The notes beneath the pieces were generated by a model. That model searched no databases. It had not been told where the DNA came from and was given only the letters and a program-made list of their open reading frames with translations. Below are positions 45,091 through 55,500 of a DNA stretch of 64,000 nucleotides, piece by piece (within the stretch, counting starts at the first letter, position 1; every line of letters starts with the position of its first letter). A program made the position numbers and the translations under genes. Origin of the DNA: Pedobacter panaciterrae (lineage in GTDB: Bacteria > Bacteroidota > Bacteroidia > Sphingobacteriales > Sphingobacteriaceae); assembly GCF_013204795.1 (NCBI RefSeq), contig NZ_JABMKW010000012.1:1-64000 (forward strand), in the 5' to 3' direction.

Positions 45091-47407
45091 ACAAAGTTAC
45101 GGCTTCTTCCACATATTCCCGCAGTACTTTTGCAGCTGCGACCATTTCTATTAAAGCTTTTTTTGTTTCATCCCAGTGGCGGGTCTTTAAACCGCAGTCA
45201 GGATTCACCCAAAGTTGGGCTGCCGGAATAACAGATTTGGCCTTTTCAAGTAGTAAAACCATCTCTTCTTTGCTCGGAACCCTTGGCGAATGGATGTCGT
45301 AAACACCCGGACCAATTTCATTTGGATATTTAAAATCAGCAAAGGCATCTAATAATTCCATCTGTGATCTTGAACACTCTATCGTAATTACATCAGCATC
45401 CATATCGGCGATGTTCTGAATGATGTCATTGAATTCAGAATAGCACATATGGGTATGAATCTGAGTTTCATCTTCGACCCCACTTGCTGAGATACGGAAC
45501 GCCCTAACTGCCCAATGCAAATAATTTTGCCAATCGGCCTTACGCAATGGTAAACCTTCGCGGATAGCGGGTTCATCGATCTGTATGATCTTAATCCCTG
45601 CCTTTTCAAGATCCACAACCTCATCTCTAATTGCAAGCGCAATCTGTGTACAGGTTTCTGATCTGGGCTGATCATTTCTAACAAATGACCATTGCAAAAT
45701 AGTTACCGGACCAGTAAGCATTCCCTTAACCCACTTACCACTAAGTGATTGCGCATATGCTGACCACCTAACAGTCATCGGTTGCGGTCGATGCACATCA
45801 CCATAGATTACTGGTGGTTTTACACATCTGCTACCATAACTCTGCACCCATCCATTTTTAGTAAATGTAAAACCTGCAAGTTGCTCACCAAAGTATTCAA
45901 CCATATCATTGCGTTCAAACTCGCCGTGTACTAAAACATCAATACCCGATTCTTCCTGAAAACGAATCGTTTCTTCAGTTTCCTTTTCAATTAACGCGTC
46001 GTATTCTGCAAGAGTTAAATCGCCCTTTTTATATTTAGCTCTCCAACTTCTTACCTCAGGTGTTTGCGGAAATGACCCTATAGTTGTTGTTGGGAACAAA
46101 GGAAGTTTTAATGCCTTATGCTGTGCTTCTTTACGAATTGCGAAAGCATTTTCCCGATTTTCATCTTTAGTAGTTATACCAGCAACTCTTTGTTTTACCG
46201 CCTGATTATGGATTAAGGAAGAAGTTTTGCGGTTTTCATTCGCATTAATATTCTCCGCCAGTTTTTCGGCTGCCGCCTCTTCTCCATTAACTAATTGTTT
46301 TAAAGTGACAATTTCATCTACCTTTTGCTTAGCAAACGAAAGCCATTGCTTAATCTCTGGGGTTAGAACAGATTCATTTGTTTCCAGTTCAAGATCACAT
46401 GGTGAGTGTATAAGCGAGCAGGATGGGCTAATAATCAATCTTTTAACACCAATATTAGCTTGTGCAGTTTCAATTAAAGCCAATGAGGTTTTAAAATCAT
46501 TTTTCCAAATGTTTCTACCATCAACAACGCCAACTGATAAAATTAAATTAGAAGGAATAACATCCAAAACAGGTTGTAATTGCTCCGGATTTCGCACAAG
46601 ATCAATATGCAATGCAGTAACCGGTAACGATGTTGCTAATTCCTTATTGTCTTTTAAAGCTTCAAAATAGGTAGTAAGCAACGTTTTAAGATTAGGAAAT
46701 TGCTTTTTTATTTCCGCATACACATATTTATAAGCTGCTTTATCTTTATCTGTTAAATCTAAAGAGAGAAAAGGCTCATCAAACTGTACCCATTCAACAT
46801 GTTGCTCTTCCAGTTTCTTTAAAATATCGATATATACCGGAAGCAGATTTTTAATAAGGTCTATCCTTTCAAACCCGGCTTCCTTTTCTTTACCCAGCAA
46901 AAGGTAGGTAACCGGACCAATAATTACAGGTTTGGTTTTAATGCCTAGTCTTTTACTCTCATTATATTCATCTAATATCTTGGTCGAAAACAGTTTAAAC
47001 TGCTGATCCTTTACAAATTCGGGAACAATATAATGATAGTTAGTGTCAAACCATTTGGTCATTTCCATGGCCGTAATATCCAAGTTGTCTTTCTGATAGC
47101 CTCTGGCCATTGCAAAATAAAGGTCTAATTCTGAATTGCCTTTATTTAAAATAACCTCGTGATAACGCTTAGGGATTGCCCCAACAGTTAACGAAAGATC
47201 TAATACCTGGTCATAGAATGAAAAGTCGTTACTGGGAACTAAATCAATACCCGCTTGCTTTTGTAATTCCCAATTTTGCTGACGGATGTTTCTTCCAACC
47301 TGCACCAGGTTTTGAATTGTTGTTTTGCCCGACCAATACTGCTCGCAGGCTTTTTTGAGTTCTCTGTTGCTACCAATTCGCGGATAGCCTAGATTGTTTG
47401 TTAGCAT
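45089..47407 (-). CDS. metE: Cobalamin-independent methionine synthase MetE
   Basis: 772-aa cytoplasmic enzyme that methylates homocysteine with methyl-tetrahydropteroyl-polyglutamate. Zinc ligands are visible: His653 and Cys655 in HTHMCYSEF and Cys738 in NPDCGLKTRH. The N-terminal NLGYPRIGSNRELKKACE is standard. It is a single gene controlled by a cobalamin riboswitch in its leader: with B12 present the cell would use MetH instead. A palindromic repeat lies between riboswitch and start codon. Confidence 0.97.
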   Translation of the reverse strand: MLTNNLGYPRIGSNRELKKACEQYWSGKTTIQNLVQVGRNIRQQNWELQKQAGIDLVPSNDFSFYDQVLDLSLTVGAIPKRYHEVILNKGNSELDLYFAMARGYQKDNLDITAMEMTKWFDTNYHYIVPEFVKDQQFKLFSTKILDEYNESKRLGIKTKPVIIGPVTYLLLGKEKEAGFERIDLIKNLLPVYIDILKKLEEQHVEWVQFDEPFLSLDLTDKDKAAYKYVYAEIKKQFPNLKTLLTTYFEALKDNKELATSLPVTALHIDLVRNPEQLQPVLDVIPSNLILSVGVVDGRNIWKNDFKTSLALIETAQANIGVKRLIISPSCSLIHSPCDLELETNESVLTPEIKQWLSFAKQKVDEIVTLKQLVNGEEAAAEKLAENINANENRKTSSLIHNQAVKQRVAGITTKDENRENAFAIRKEAQHKALKLPLFPTTTIGSFPQTPEVRSWRAKYKKGDLTLAEYDALIEKETEETIRFQEESGIDVLVHGEFERNDMVEYFGEQLAGFTFTKNGWVQSYGSRCVKPPVIYGDVHRPQPMTVRWSAYAQSLSGKWVKGMLTGPVTILQWSFVRNDQPRSETCTQIALAIRDEVVDLEKAGIKIIQIDEPAIREGLPLRKADWQNYLHWAVRAFRISASGVEDETQIHTHMCYSEFNDIIQNIADMDADVITIECSRSQMELLDAFADFKYPNEIGPGVYDIHSPRVPSKEEMVLLLEKAKSVIPAAQLWVNPDCGLKTRHWDETKKALIEMVAAAKVLREYVEEAVTL

Positions 47408-47511
47408 TTTTCTTGCATTTAATTGAAAAAATCAGTTAAAAGCCCTTTGCTGAACTTCGCAATGCAATAGAAATAAAGAAGATTAAGAAAGGAAAAGATG
47501 TACTCAAGATG

Positions 47512-47581
47512 CCGTCATCTCGCACGCAGAGAGAGACCTCCTGACATAAACAAGGGATATCTCCTACCGTCGATATGACGG
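47512..47581. repeat. REP/MITE-like palindromic repeat B in the metE leader
   Basis: CCGTCATCTCG (47512-47522) and CGATATGACGG (47571-47581) are inverted copies with one mismatch. The 70-bp element lies between the cobalamin riboswitch and the metE start codon. It shares CGTCAT/ATGACG ends with the elements at 15074 and 49019. Confidence 0.7.
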
Positions 47582-47634
47582 ACGTCAATACATCATACCT
47601 GACTTGTGCTTCAAATCGCGAAAGCATTGTCAAT

Positions 47635-47800
47635 TCGGTGAAGGCAGGTCTCCTGACTTGTAACATTTTTACCATCCTTCCCATTCCATAACTGGAACAG
47701 TGGATACTCTAAGGGTAAAAACCTTTGTGTTACTTACAGTTGCGCGACAGTTCGTGATTTACACACGATTCCCTATTAATCTACAATTAAGTAAAACCTC
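47635..47800 (-). ncRNA. Cobalamin riboswitch upstream of metE
   Basis: On the minus strand the leader contains TTAATAGGGAA (about 47781-47771), the CGCGCAACTGT segment, GAGTATCCACTGTT, ATGGGAAGGATGG, and the B12 box AAGTCAGGAGACCTGCC (47659-47643). These are the conserved blocks of the cobalamin (btuB-type) riboswitch in the right order. It precedes metE by about 230 nt. The exact ends are approximate. Confidence 0.93.
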
Positions 47801-47890
47801 TCCGGTTGATGAAGAATTAAAGTAAAGAACTTATAAGCTGCAAACTTACATTTTATTACCCACACATTACATATTAATTTTTGAGTAGTG

Positions 47891-47898
47891 TACCTTTG
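47891..47898 (+). promoter_or_regulatory. Promoter -7 element for SCO copy 2
   Basis: TACCTTTG is a perfect TAnnTTTG match 22 bp before ATG 47920. No clear -33 element was found at the expected distance. Confidence 0.5.
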
Positions 47899-47919
47899 CA
47901 ACATTCTAAAAGCATTATT

Positions 47920-48573
47920 ATGAAATTTAACCGATCCATTTTATCCGCATTTTTATTTGGTAGCGTAGTGTTTCTGGCCTCCTGTCAGGATCAAAAAAAG
48001 CTTCCTATTTTAGGCCCCAGAGAAGCAGCAACAGTTAAAAATGCAGATGGATCAACCAGCGTTGATACGGTATATAAAACTATACCTGCATTTAGCTTCT
48101 TAAATCAGGACAGCACCCTTATTAACAACGATACTTTTAAAGATAAAATTTATATAGCTGATTTCTTTTTCACTTCGTGTACAACTATATGCCCTACCAT
48201 GCACCGCAGCATGAAAACCATATTCGACAAATACAAAGACAATCCTGATGTGATGTTCCTTTCACACACCATCGATTTTAAATACGATCATCCATCAGTT
48301 TTAAAGAAGTATGCGCAAAAACTAGGCGTAGATGGCCCAAAATGGCAATTTGCTTATGGCTCAAAAGACAGCATCTACAAGATCGCGGAAAAGGATTATC
48401 TGGTTGCAGTAATTGAAGATAGCACAGCTAAGGAGGGATATGTACACCAGGGTTGGCTAATCTTAATTGATAAGCAAAAACGTATACGTGGAGCTTATGA
48501 CGGAACTAACCCCGAGCAGGTTGCACAGCTTACCAAAGATATCCCGGTTTTACTAGCAGAAGATAAGAAGTAG
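47920..48573 (+). CDS. SCO1/SenC family copper-binding protein (copy 2)
   Basis: 217 aa from ATG 47920; an in-frame TTG at 47881 lies in the promoter and is less likely. It is a lipoprotein with Cys22 in FLASC. Copper-site residues are Cys87 and Cys91 (TSCTTICPTMH) and the His in EGYVHQGW near residue 170. It resembles copy 1 at 41981 along the whole length. It is followed after 2 bp by a cytochrome c gene, so it probably works on cytochrome oxidase or nitrite/nitrous oxide-type copper enzymes. Confidence 0.92.
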   Translation: MKFNRSILSAFLFGSVVFLASCQDQKKLPILGPREAATVKNADGSTSVDTVYKTIPAFSFLNQDSTLINNDTFKDKIYIADFFFTSCTTICPTMHRSMKTIFDKYKDNPDVMFLSHTIDFKYDHPSVLKKYAQKLGVDGPKWQFAYGSKDSIYKIAEKDYLVAVIEDSTAKEGYVHQGWLILIDKQKRIRGAYDGTNPEQVAQLTKDIPVLLAEDKK

Positions 48574-48575
48574 TT

Positions 48576-48998
48576 ATGCGTAAATTAATAATAAGCACAT
48601 TATTTCTGATCACAATTGCTACAATGATCTATTCTTGTCAAAGCTCAGAACAGCTAAAGCAAGACATCTATTATGCAAACGGTCGTGATCTTTACATTAA
48701 ACATTGCCAAAATTGCCATGGTTCAAAAGGAGAAGGATTAAATGCTTTGGCTCCGCCCCTTACAGATACCGTTTTTCTAAGGGAGAACAAACAAAAAATA
48801 GCTTGTTTTATAAAAAATGGCGCATCAGGCCCGATTACTGTAAACGGCAAAAAATACGATGGAAAAATGCCTGATTTTGCTACCCTGGCCAACATAGATA
48901 TTGCTCAAATAGTTGTTTACATAACCAACACATACGGTAATAAACAAGGAATGTATACTCCAGAGCAAATAGCAGAAGATTTAAAAAACTGTAAGTAA
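48576..48998 (+). CDS. Cytochrome c lipoprotein
   Basis: 140 aa. A signal segment ends in MIYS before Cys21 (lipobox-like). One haem-binding motif, CQNCH (Cys44, Cys47, His48), is followed by GSKGEGLNALAPPLTD, and a likely Met ligand lies in GKMPDFATL near residue 110. It is a small monohaem c-type cytochrome facing the periplasm. It is co-transcribed with SCO copy 2. Confidence 0.9.
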   Translation: MRKLIISTLFLITIATMIYSCQSSEQLKQDIYYANGRDLYIKHCQNCHGSKGEGLNALAPPLTDTVFLRENKQKIACFIKNGASGPITVNGKKYDGKMPDFATLANIDIAQIVVYITNTYGNKQGMYTPEQIAEDLKNCK

Positions 48999-49018
48999 AA
49001 GGAGGCTGTAAAATTATG

Positions 49019-49055
49019 CAATCGTCATTCTGAATTTATTTCAGAATGACGATTG
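49019..49055. repeat. REP-like perfect palindrome C, possible bidirectional terminator
   Basis: CAATCGTCATTCTGAA (49019-49034) and TTCAGAATGACGATTG (49040-49055) form a perfect 16-bp stem with a 5-nt loop. It lies between two converging genes (cytochrome c and GH32) and could stop both transcripts. It belongs to the same sequence family as the repeat at 15074. Confidence 0.75.
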
Positions 49056-49076
49056 ATACACCATTTCTAAATAGAA

Positions 49077-50726
49077 CTATTTCCAGATAGACTTAGCTGA
49101 ATACACTTCCAGGTTTTTAACATCAATATTGTTCCCCCAGAAATGGAAACCCTCTTTATTATCATCAACCGGTTTTCTTTCCATTGAATAAGAGTAAGCA
49201 CCACCATCAATAAACACCTCTATAGATGTTCTGTCAACATAAATATCAGCTGTTAGCTCCATGCTGGTCATATCTGCAGGTGAATAGAAAACTCCATTAA
49301 TTGTATTATTGTTCATATCATAATCAATAATACGCTGACCAAATAAATTAAACCCGGCACTAGTCGCATGCGAAAGCTTAAAGGTAGTTTTAATGCGTAT
49401 TTTATCAGCGCTATTGAATTCCTTAAGTTTCTGATTTGCATCATCAGATTTTAAACCAGCCCATTGGTTTGTACGTTCAAACAATTGTTCAGTCTCACTT
49501 ACAGGCAAATTATACAACCTAATTCCATTTTTTGTTGAGTGAAGTTTCAGTTCTGTAGGCAATAACATCATGTTGTTAAAAGCCATACCCGGTTGCGCTA
49601 CTCTTCCCCAGCCTATCTGAATACGTCTGCCGTCACTTTCAGGGATATTAGAATAGGTTTGAGCCGCATAAATAGACCCTGTTGTATATAAAAGCTTACC
49701 TGTTTCAGGAGTAAAAGCTTTTCCATCAAATGAACCAATCATATAAGTACCCGATGCACCATACATCACCCATTTGGTCTTATTTTTATCTCCATCAACT
49801 GGCAATTCAAAAAGGTCCGGACATTCCCAAAATCCGGTAACATGACTTTCAAAATTCCACTCCTTTAAGTTTTTAGAAGTATAAATAGAATGACCATCGC
49901 GCTCATTTAAAGCCATTACCCAATGTTTACCTGGTTTATACCAGAAAACCTTAGGATCGCGTGTATCTCTACTATTCCATTTCTCCTTAGAGTCTATAAC
50001 TGGATTTTTTTCATATTTAGTCCAGGTACGGCCTTTGTCCAAGCTGTAAGCAACACATTGAATTTCTCTATCTGCATTGTCGGCAGTATAGAAAGCAACC
50101 ATTGCAGGTATTTTTCCTTTATTAAAACCTGCAGTATTATCATAATCAATCACAGCAGATCCAGAAAACATAGTACCTAACTTATCAGGATGTAAAGCCA
50201 CCGCGAGCTCTTCCCAATGTACAAGATCTTTACTCACAGCATGCCCCCACGACATATTTTCCCATTCTCTCTCATAAGGATTGTGCTGATAAAACAAGTG
50301 GTATTCACCTTCATAATATATCAATCCATTTGGATCATTAACCCACCCCCTCCTTGTAGTAAAATGAAACTGAGGGCGATTTTTCTCATGATACAAAGAA
50401 TCCTGACCAGCAATCTTATCGTCCTGATAGATTTTGCTAAGTCCTGTAGCATCACCATCATAGCTTATTTTTATAGTTTTTCCTTTATAAGCAGATACGT
50501 CGCTAAAAACCCAGTACTCAGGTTCCCCTGTTGCCAATCTTATTTTAAATGAGCGTTCTTGTTTACCCGCTATTTCAAATGTCATTATTCCCCTATCCTG
50601 GCGTTGAGATATAGGTAAGTTGAGGTATTTCTTAGTGATCTTAATAGAAATATCTGCTGCAAAAATTGAGATACTGCAGTACAACATTAGCCCCGTGGTA
50701 AGTATGGCTTTTAAAATTGATTTCAT
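49077..50726 (-). CDS. GH32 fructan hydrolase (levanase/inulinase type)
   Basis: 549-aa exported glycosidase; signal peptide about 1-23. The GH32 catalytic triad is present: nucleophile Asp131 in RGWVNDPNG, Asp257 in RDPKVFW, and acid/base Glu301 in ECPDLF. An extra N-terminal region (about 25-115) precedes the five-blade propeller, and the C-terminal beta-sandwich ends the protein. It should release fructose from levan, inulin or sucrose. It is the last gene of the SusCD operon, 56 bp after susD. Confidence 0.94.
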   Translation of the reverse strand: MKSILKAILTTGLMLYCSISIFAADISIKITKKYLNLPISQRQDRGIMTFEIAGKQERSFKIRLATGEPEYWVFSDVSAYKGKTIKISYDGDATGLSKIYQDDKIAGQDSLYHEKNRPQFHFTTRRGWVNDPNGLIYYEGEYHLFYQHNPYEREWENMSWGHAVSKDLVHWEELAVALHPDKLGTMFSGSAVIDYDNTAGFNKGKIPAMVAFYTADNADREIQCVAYSLDKGRTWTKYEKNPVIDSKEKWNSRDTRDPKVFWYKPGKHWVMALNERDGHSIYTSKNLKEWNFESHVTGFWECPDLFELPVDGDKNKTKWVMYGASGTYMIGSFDGKAFTPETGKLLYTTGSIYAAQTYSNIPESDGRRIQIGWGRVAQPGMAFNNMMLLPTELKLHSTKNGIRLYNLPVSETEQLFERTNQWAGLKSDDANQKLKEFNSADKIRIKTTFKLSHATSAGFNLFGQRIIDYDMNNNTINGVFYSPADMTSMELTADIYVDRTSIEVFIDGGAYSYSMERKPVDDNKEGFHFWGNNIDVKNLEVYSAKSIWK

Positions 50727-50782
50727 CGTTTAGTTATTTAGGTTAAATTGTATGTTTATGTAATAATAATATTTTAAATCCA

Positions 50783-52501
50783 TTACCAACCCTTATTTTG
50801 TTGGTATAAGCCTTTGCTAAAATTAACCTGATTTAATGGAATTGGAAAATACTCATCTCTTGCGGCTGTAAATTTAGCGGTAGCCAAATGGTTGGCTCTT
50901 GATTTTTCTATGTTAAAATAAGCGTTCATGGTTTGCGCCGCTACGCCCCAGCGTACCAGATCGAAGAAATGATAGCCTTCAGTTGCGAACTCAATCCTTC
51001 TTTCAAAGCGAAGCGCCTTTCTGGCATATTCCTGAGTCCATGTACAGTTTACGCCCGGCTGATATAGCTGAACATTATAGTTTGAGGTTGGATTTCCGTT
51101 AGCAAGTTTAAGAAGTGCTTTACTTTTTGATGAACGATCCCTTACCTGATTTATCAACGGGTAAGCCTCATCTTGTCTACCAAGTTCTATAAGTGCTTCA
51201 GCTTTCCAAAGAAGTACATCTGAATAACGAATAATCTCCCAGTTTTTAGAGCTCGACATAAATGGCGGAATTTTCTGAAAAGAAGCATCACCTGGCAATA
51301 CCGCTTCTTTTAAACTTGCAAATGCATCATAAACTGCAGGAGCCCTTGCCCAAAATCGTTCAAATATAAAATCTGTTTTATACTTAAAAGGAGCTCCGGG
51401 TTTAGCAACAGTATGATCTAAACGAGGATCAAAAGTGCTGGTTTGAAAATCAAGTGACGCTGCAACATCAACATCGTTGTAGGTGCCAAACATTGGCAAA
51501 CCATTTGCATCAGTTTTAAATGAGTTAATCAAATCATGGCTAGGTACATTAAATCCGCAGCAGCCATAATCCTGGTTCATTGGGTAATTAAGCGCGTGTC
51601 CATAGTCAAGCCGCCCCTTAGGTGTTCCATCATCTTTCGAATACTGAATAGCAAACACGGACTCTGGTCCATTTTCGGTTGAAGACAGAAAATTATTAGC
51701 AAAATCATCACTTAAATGATATCTGCCGGATGCAATTACCTCATCACATAAAGCATTAACCTCTGTTAATTTTTCAGAGCTTATGGAAGTTACTGTATTG
51801 CTTTCGTCCTGAATGTACGCCTGATATAAAAGCGCTTTAGCTAAATAAGCCTTTGCAGTAAATTTATTTGGCCGGCCTTTGTCACTTTGATCTGGTGGAA
51901 GCACAGCGGCTGCATCTTTAAAATCTGATGCAATCTTGTCCCACAACTCTTCATTACTTAATGCCCTGTTAGAAACTGTTGGATAATCCTCTTTTACAAG
52001 TGTTTCATCAATAAATGGTACATATTTAAAAAGGATTTTAAGCAGGAAGTAGTAATGGCCTCTCAGGAACTTTAGTTCTCCTTGTCTTTCTGCTTTTTTA
52101 GGATAATCCGCATCAGACAAAGCATTTACTCTTTTTAAGGCGTCATTAACCCTTCCAACACCTACATAAAGCCTAAACCACAACTGATCCAACAAACCAT
52201 TATCTACCCTATTTGTAACAAAGGTTTCAAAAAGATGGAATTCAGACAAATCCCCGGGTCCATCTCCTCCTTTATAAGTATCTCCACCTCTAACGCTACC
52301 GTATGGCCACATGCTTGAATAAGGTGAGGTATAATGGTCGTTTCCTAAAGATGAGTAAGCTGCAATTACCATCTTGTCAACATTTTCGGGAGTATTCAGT
52401 TCTTCACCAGAAGCAACTCCCTGTGCTGGTTCGTCAAGTACCTTTTTACAAGACGTAAGAAGGACACCAAGAACCGCTAGTGTATATAATAATCTTTTCA
52501 T
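50783..52501 (-). CDS. SusD/RagB-like nutrient-binding lipoprotein
   Basis: 572-aa outer-membrane lipoprotein: Cys18 follows GVLLTS. TPR-like helices and the C-terminal SusD_RagB domain (RKALRFERRIEFATEGYHFFDLVRWG in pieces, about 500-525) are typical. It should cap the SusC channel and bind fructan oligosaccharides. It lies 17 bp downstream of susC and is co-transcribed with it. Confidence 0.95.
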   Translation of the reverse strand: MKRLLYTLAVLGVLLTSCKKVLDEPAQGVASGEELNTPENVDKMVIAAYSSLGNDHYTSPYSSMWPYGSVRGGDTYKGGDGPGDLSEFHLFETFVTNRVDNGLLDQLWFRLYVGVGRVNDALKRVNALSDADYPKKAERQGELKFLRGHYYFLLKILFKYVPFIDETLVKEDYPTVSNRALSNEELWDKIASDFKDAAAVLPPDQSDKGRPNKFTAKAYLAKALLYQAYIQDESNTVTSISSEKLTEVNALCDEVIASGRYHLSDDFANNFLSSTENGPESVFAIQYSKDDGTPKGRLDYGHALNYPMNQDYGCCGFNVPSHDLINSFKTDANGLPMFGTYNDVDVAASLDFQTSTFDPRLDHTVAKPGAPFKYKTDFIFERFWARAPAVYDAFASLKEAVLPGDASFQKIPPFMSSSKNWEIIRYSDVLLWKAEALIELGRQDEAYPLINQVRDRSSKSKALLKLANGNPTSNYNVQLYQPGVNCTWTQEYARKALRFERRIEFATEGYHFFDLVRWGVAAQTMNAYFNIEKSRANHLATAKFTAARDEYFPIPLNQVNFSKGLYQQNKGW

Positions 52502-52518
52502 GTTCTGTTATTTTTAGG

Positions 52519-55500
52519 TTACAATGTAATGTTCAGGCCAATAGTTCCTATTACAGGTACTGGAAATCCATAATTGGGAGTTTCCGGATCGGTACCTGTA
52601 AACGACTTACTCTTGATCGTAAATAAATTACTTCCCTGTATGAATACGCGGGCATTCTGAATTTTCGATTTAAACACACGCTTAAGGTTATAGCCAAGCT
52701 GTAAGTTTCTTAGTTTTACGTAAGAACCATCTTCAATAAAATAGGTTGATGACCTGCCCTCGTTATTATTATCAATTAAGGTAAGTGCAGGAATGGTTGA
52801 GGATTGGTTAGACGGAGTCCATGCATCAAGAGTTCTCTGGCCCCAGTTTGTCCCTGTCCACAAGGATGAAAAATCAGTATAAGTTTTAAATTCATTTGTT
52901 ACCTTGATGCTAATTGCCTGCACAAAGAAGCTAAGATCAAAGTCTTTGTATGTAAAGGAAGCGTTTAAACCATAAGTAAATTTAGGGCTGGCATTACCAA
53001 TAAAATCTCTGTCCTTATCATCTATAACATTATCTCCGTTTAAATCTTTATACCTGATCCGGCCAATTCCTTTTCCAGGTTGAGCTGCCGAAGAATTTAC
53101 TTCGTCTGCATTTTGAAACAAGCCATCGGCGATATACCCAAAAAATGAATTAATTGGTCTGTTCAAAACAGTTTTATCGGTTCCATTGCCCGGGTAAGAA
53201 GCTAAAACATCCTCTGGCAAATAAGTAACTTCGTTTCGGTACAATGAAAAGTTACCCGTCAGATTCATTGAAAAATCATCAGAAAATTTGTTATCGTAAG
53301 ACAGTAAGGCATCAAATCCTTTGTTACGCATCGAAGCCCCATTGATGTATTTACTACCCCCATCACCCAAAACAGCCAGATAAGCAGGTTTAATTAAAAT
53401 ATCGGAGGTATTTTTAATAAAATAGTCAAATGAACCTGTGATTTTGTTGTTTAGCAAGCCAAAATCCAAACCGAAATTAGATTCCTGTAAAGATTCCCAT
53501 TTCAGGGCATTGTTCCCCCTTTGTATTGAAGTAAAACCTGATGGCAATTGTCCGGAACCACTGCCTGTAATATCATAAGCACTTCCTGCATCAAAATCCC
53601 ATGTCGGATCCATACCATAAATAGCGGCATATAGCGCTCTGTTAGCATTATTCGGAATTTCCTGATTACCCGATTTACCCCAGCCATATCTAAGTTTTAA
53701 ATCAGAAATAAATGGAAGTTTTTTCATAAACTCTTCCTCGCTAACGCGCCATCCTGCAGAAAATGCAGGAAATGTACCATAACGGTTATCTTGTCCGAAA
53801 CGCGAAGAACCATCTCTCCTTATTGTAGCTGAAACAATATATCTGTCATTAAAAACATAATTTACTTTTCCAAAATAAGAGAGCAGCGCATTTCCGGATC
53901 CTATTCCCTCATTTAAGGTATTGCCTGTTGCAGCACCCAGATAAGCGTAATCTATAGTTTCTAAGGCTAGCCCCTGTCTGCTGGCAAGGAATGATTGATT
54001 GATGTTTTTAATCTGCTCATGACCAAGCAAAAATTCCACCTGATGTTTATTACTGGTTAGTTTGTAGTTCAGCGTGTTTTGCCAAACTATGTTACCATCG
54101 TAATTTTGTGAATTAGTGACCTGATTAGACGGATCTGCTAAAAACCCGGAGATGTATGATTTACGCAATGTCCTTTGGTAAGTTCCATTATAATCTACCC
54201 CCAGGCTTGTACGTAAGTTTAATCCAGGAATAATACTATAATCAGCATATACATTTCCCATAATACGATAGAAACTGCTTGAATTTTGCCTGTTATCTTC
54301 TATCAATCTCACCGGGTTTTGCCTGTCGGTCATACCCGAGGCAGGCCCACCCCACCCACCATCTATGGTGTGTATCGGCACAATTGGTTGCTGTACAAGC
54401 GATGTAAACAGAATATCACTCACCGGGGTAAGTGCATTTTTAATGTAGCTGGCAGTAAGATTTTCTCCTATTTTAAGCTTGGAATTTAAAAAATTAAAGT
54501 CGGTGTTTAGCCTAGCAGTAAACTTGTCGTTTTTAGAAGACTTTACAATTCCCTTGTTTTGGTAATAGCCTAAAGAAAACATGGTATTTCCTTTTTCGTT
54601 GCCATTGCTCAAGGCAACATCATACGATTGAATAATTGAATTTTGTGAGATGGCATCAAACCAATCTGTATTGGCAGGTCTCATGGTCTTAGCATTATCA
54701 ATAAACTCAGGATAAATAACTTTATTTAAAACTGGGTTATTCACATCATTATTCCAGTCAAACTGATAGATCTGATGTTTATTCGGATCCGCTTTATCAT
54801 TAACGGCTGCCTGCCAGTAAGCCCTGCCTCTGCCTTCTGCATCCAGGGTTTTTAATTTGGTAGCGTAATTCTGAATAGAAGCAGAAACATTTACGTCAAT
54901 TTTTGAATATCCTGCCCTGGCTTTCTTAGTAGTGATAATGATTACCCCGTTCGCAGCTCTTGAACCGTAAATTGTAGATGAAGAAGCGTCTTTTAAAACC
55001 TGAATAGATTCAATATCATTAGGATTTAATTCCTGCAAACCTCTCTTCGATGGCACACCATCTATTACATAAAGTGGATCATTATTACCTAAGGTTCCGA
55101 TGCCTCTAATCCTCACAGTAGCACCGCCTGATGGAGAACCATCTGTAGTGATAAAAACACCCGGCACACGTCCCTGAAGAGACTTAACAGGATTCCCGAC
55201 TGGTATATCTTTAATACCTTTCACGTCTACTACATTTACTGCCCCGGTAATGTCCTTCTTACGTTCTTTCTGATATCCGGTTACTACTACCTGATTCAAA
55301 CTGGTACTTGCAACATTTAGTTTGATCTGAATATTTTGTGAGTCGGCAGTAATAGTGTAGCTATATGGATCTGCGCCCATATAAATAAACTTTATGACTT
55401 GTCCATTCTCTGCGCTGATCTTGAAATTCCCGTTCTGATCAGTAAGAACCGTAGTTTTAGTGCCTGGAATTGCTACTGTCACCGCCTCCAAAGGCACTGA

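Noticed and set aside
46227..46670. 147-codon plus-strand frame
   Set aside because: It is an antisense shadow of metE, whose protein sequence is strongly conserved here.
47436..47684. 82-codon frame on the minus strand in the metE leader
   Set aside because: It covers the cobalamin riboswitch box and the palindromic repeat, which explain this sequence.
53502..53687. 61-codon minus-strand frame within susC
   Set aside because: It is an alternative frame of the well-conserved SusC barrel.
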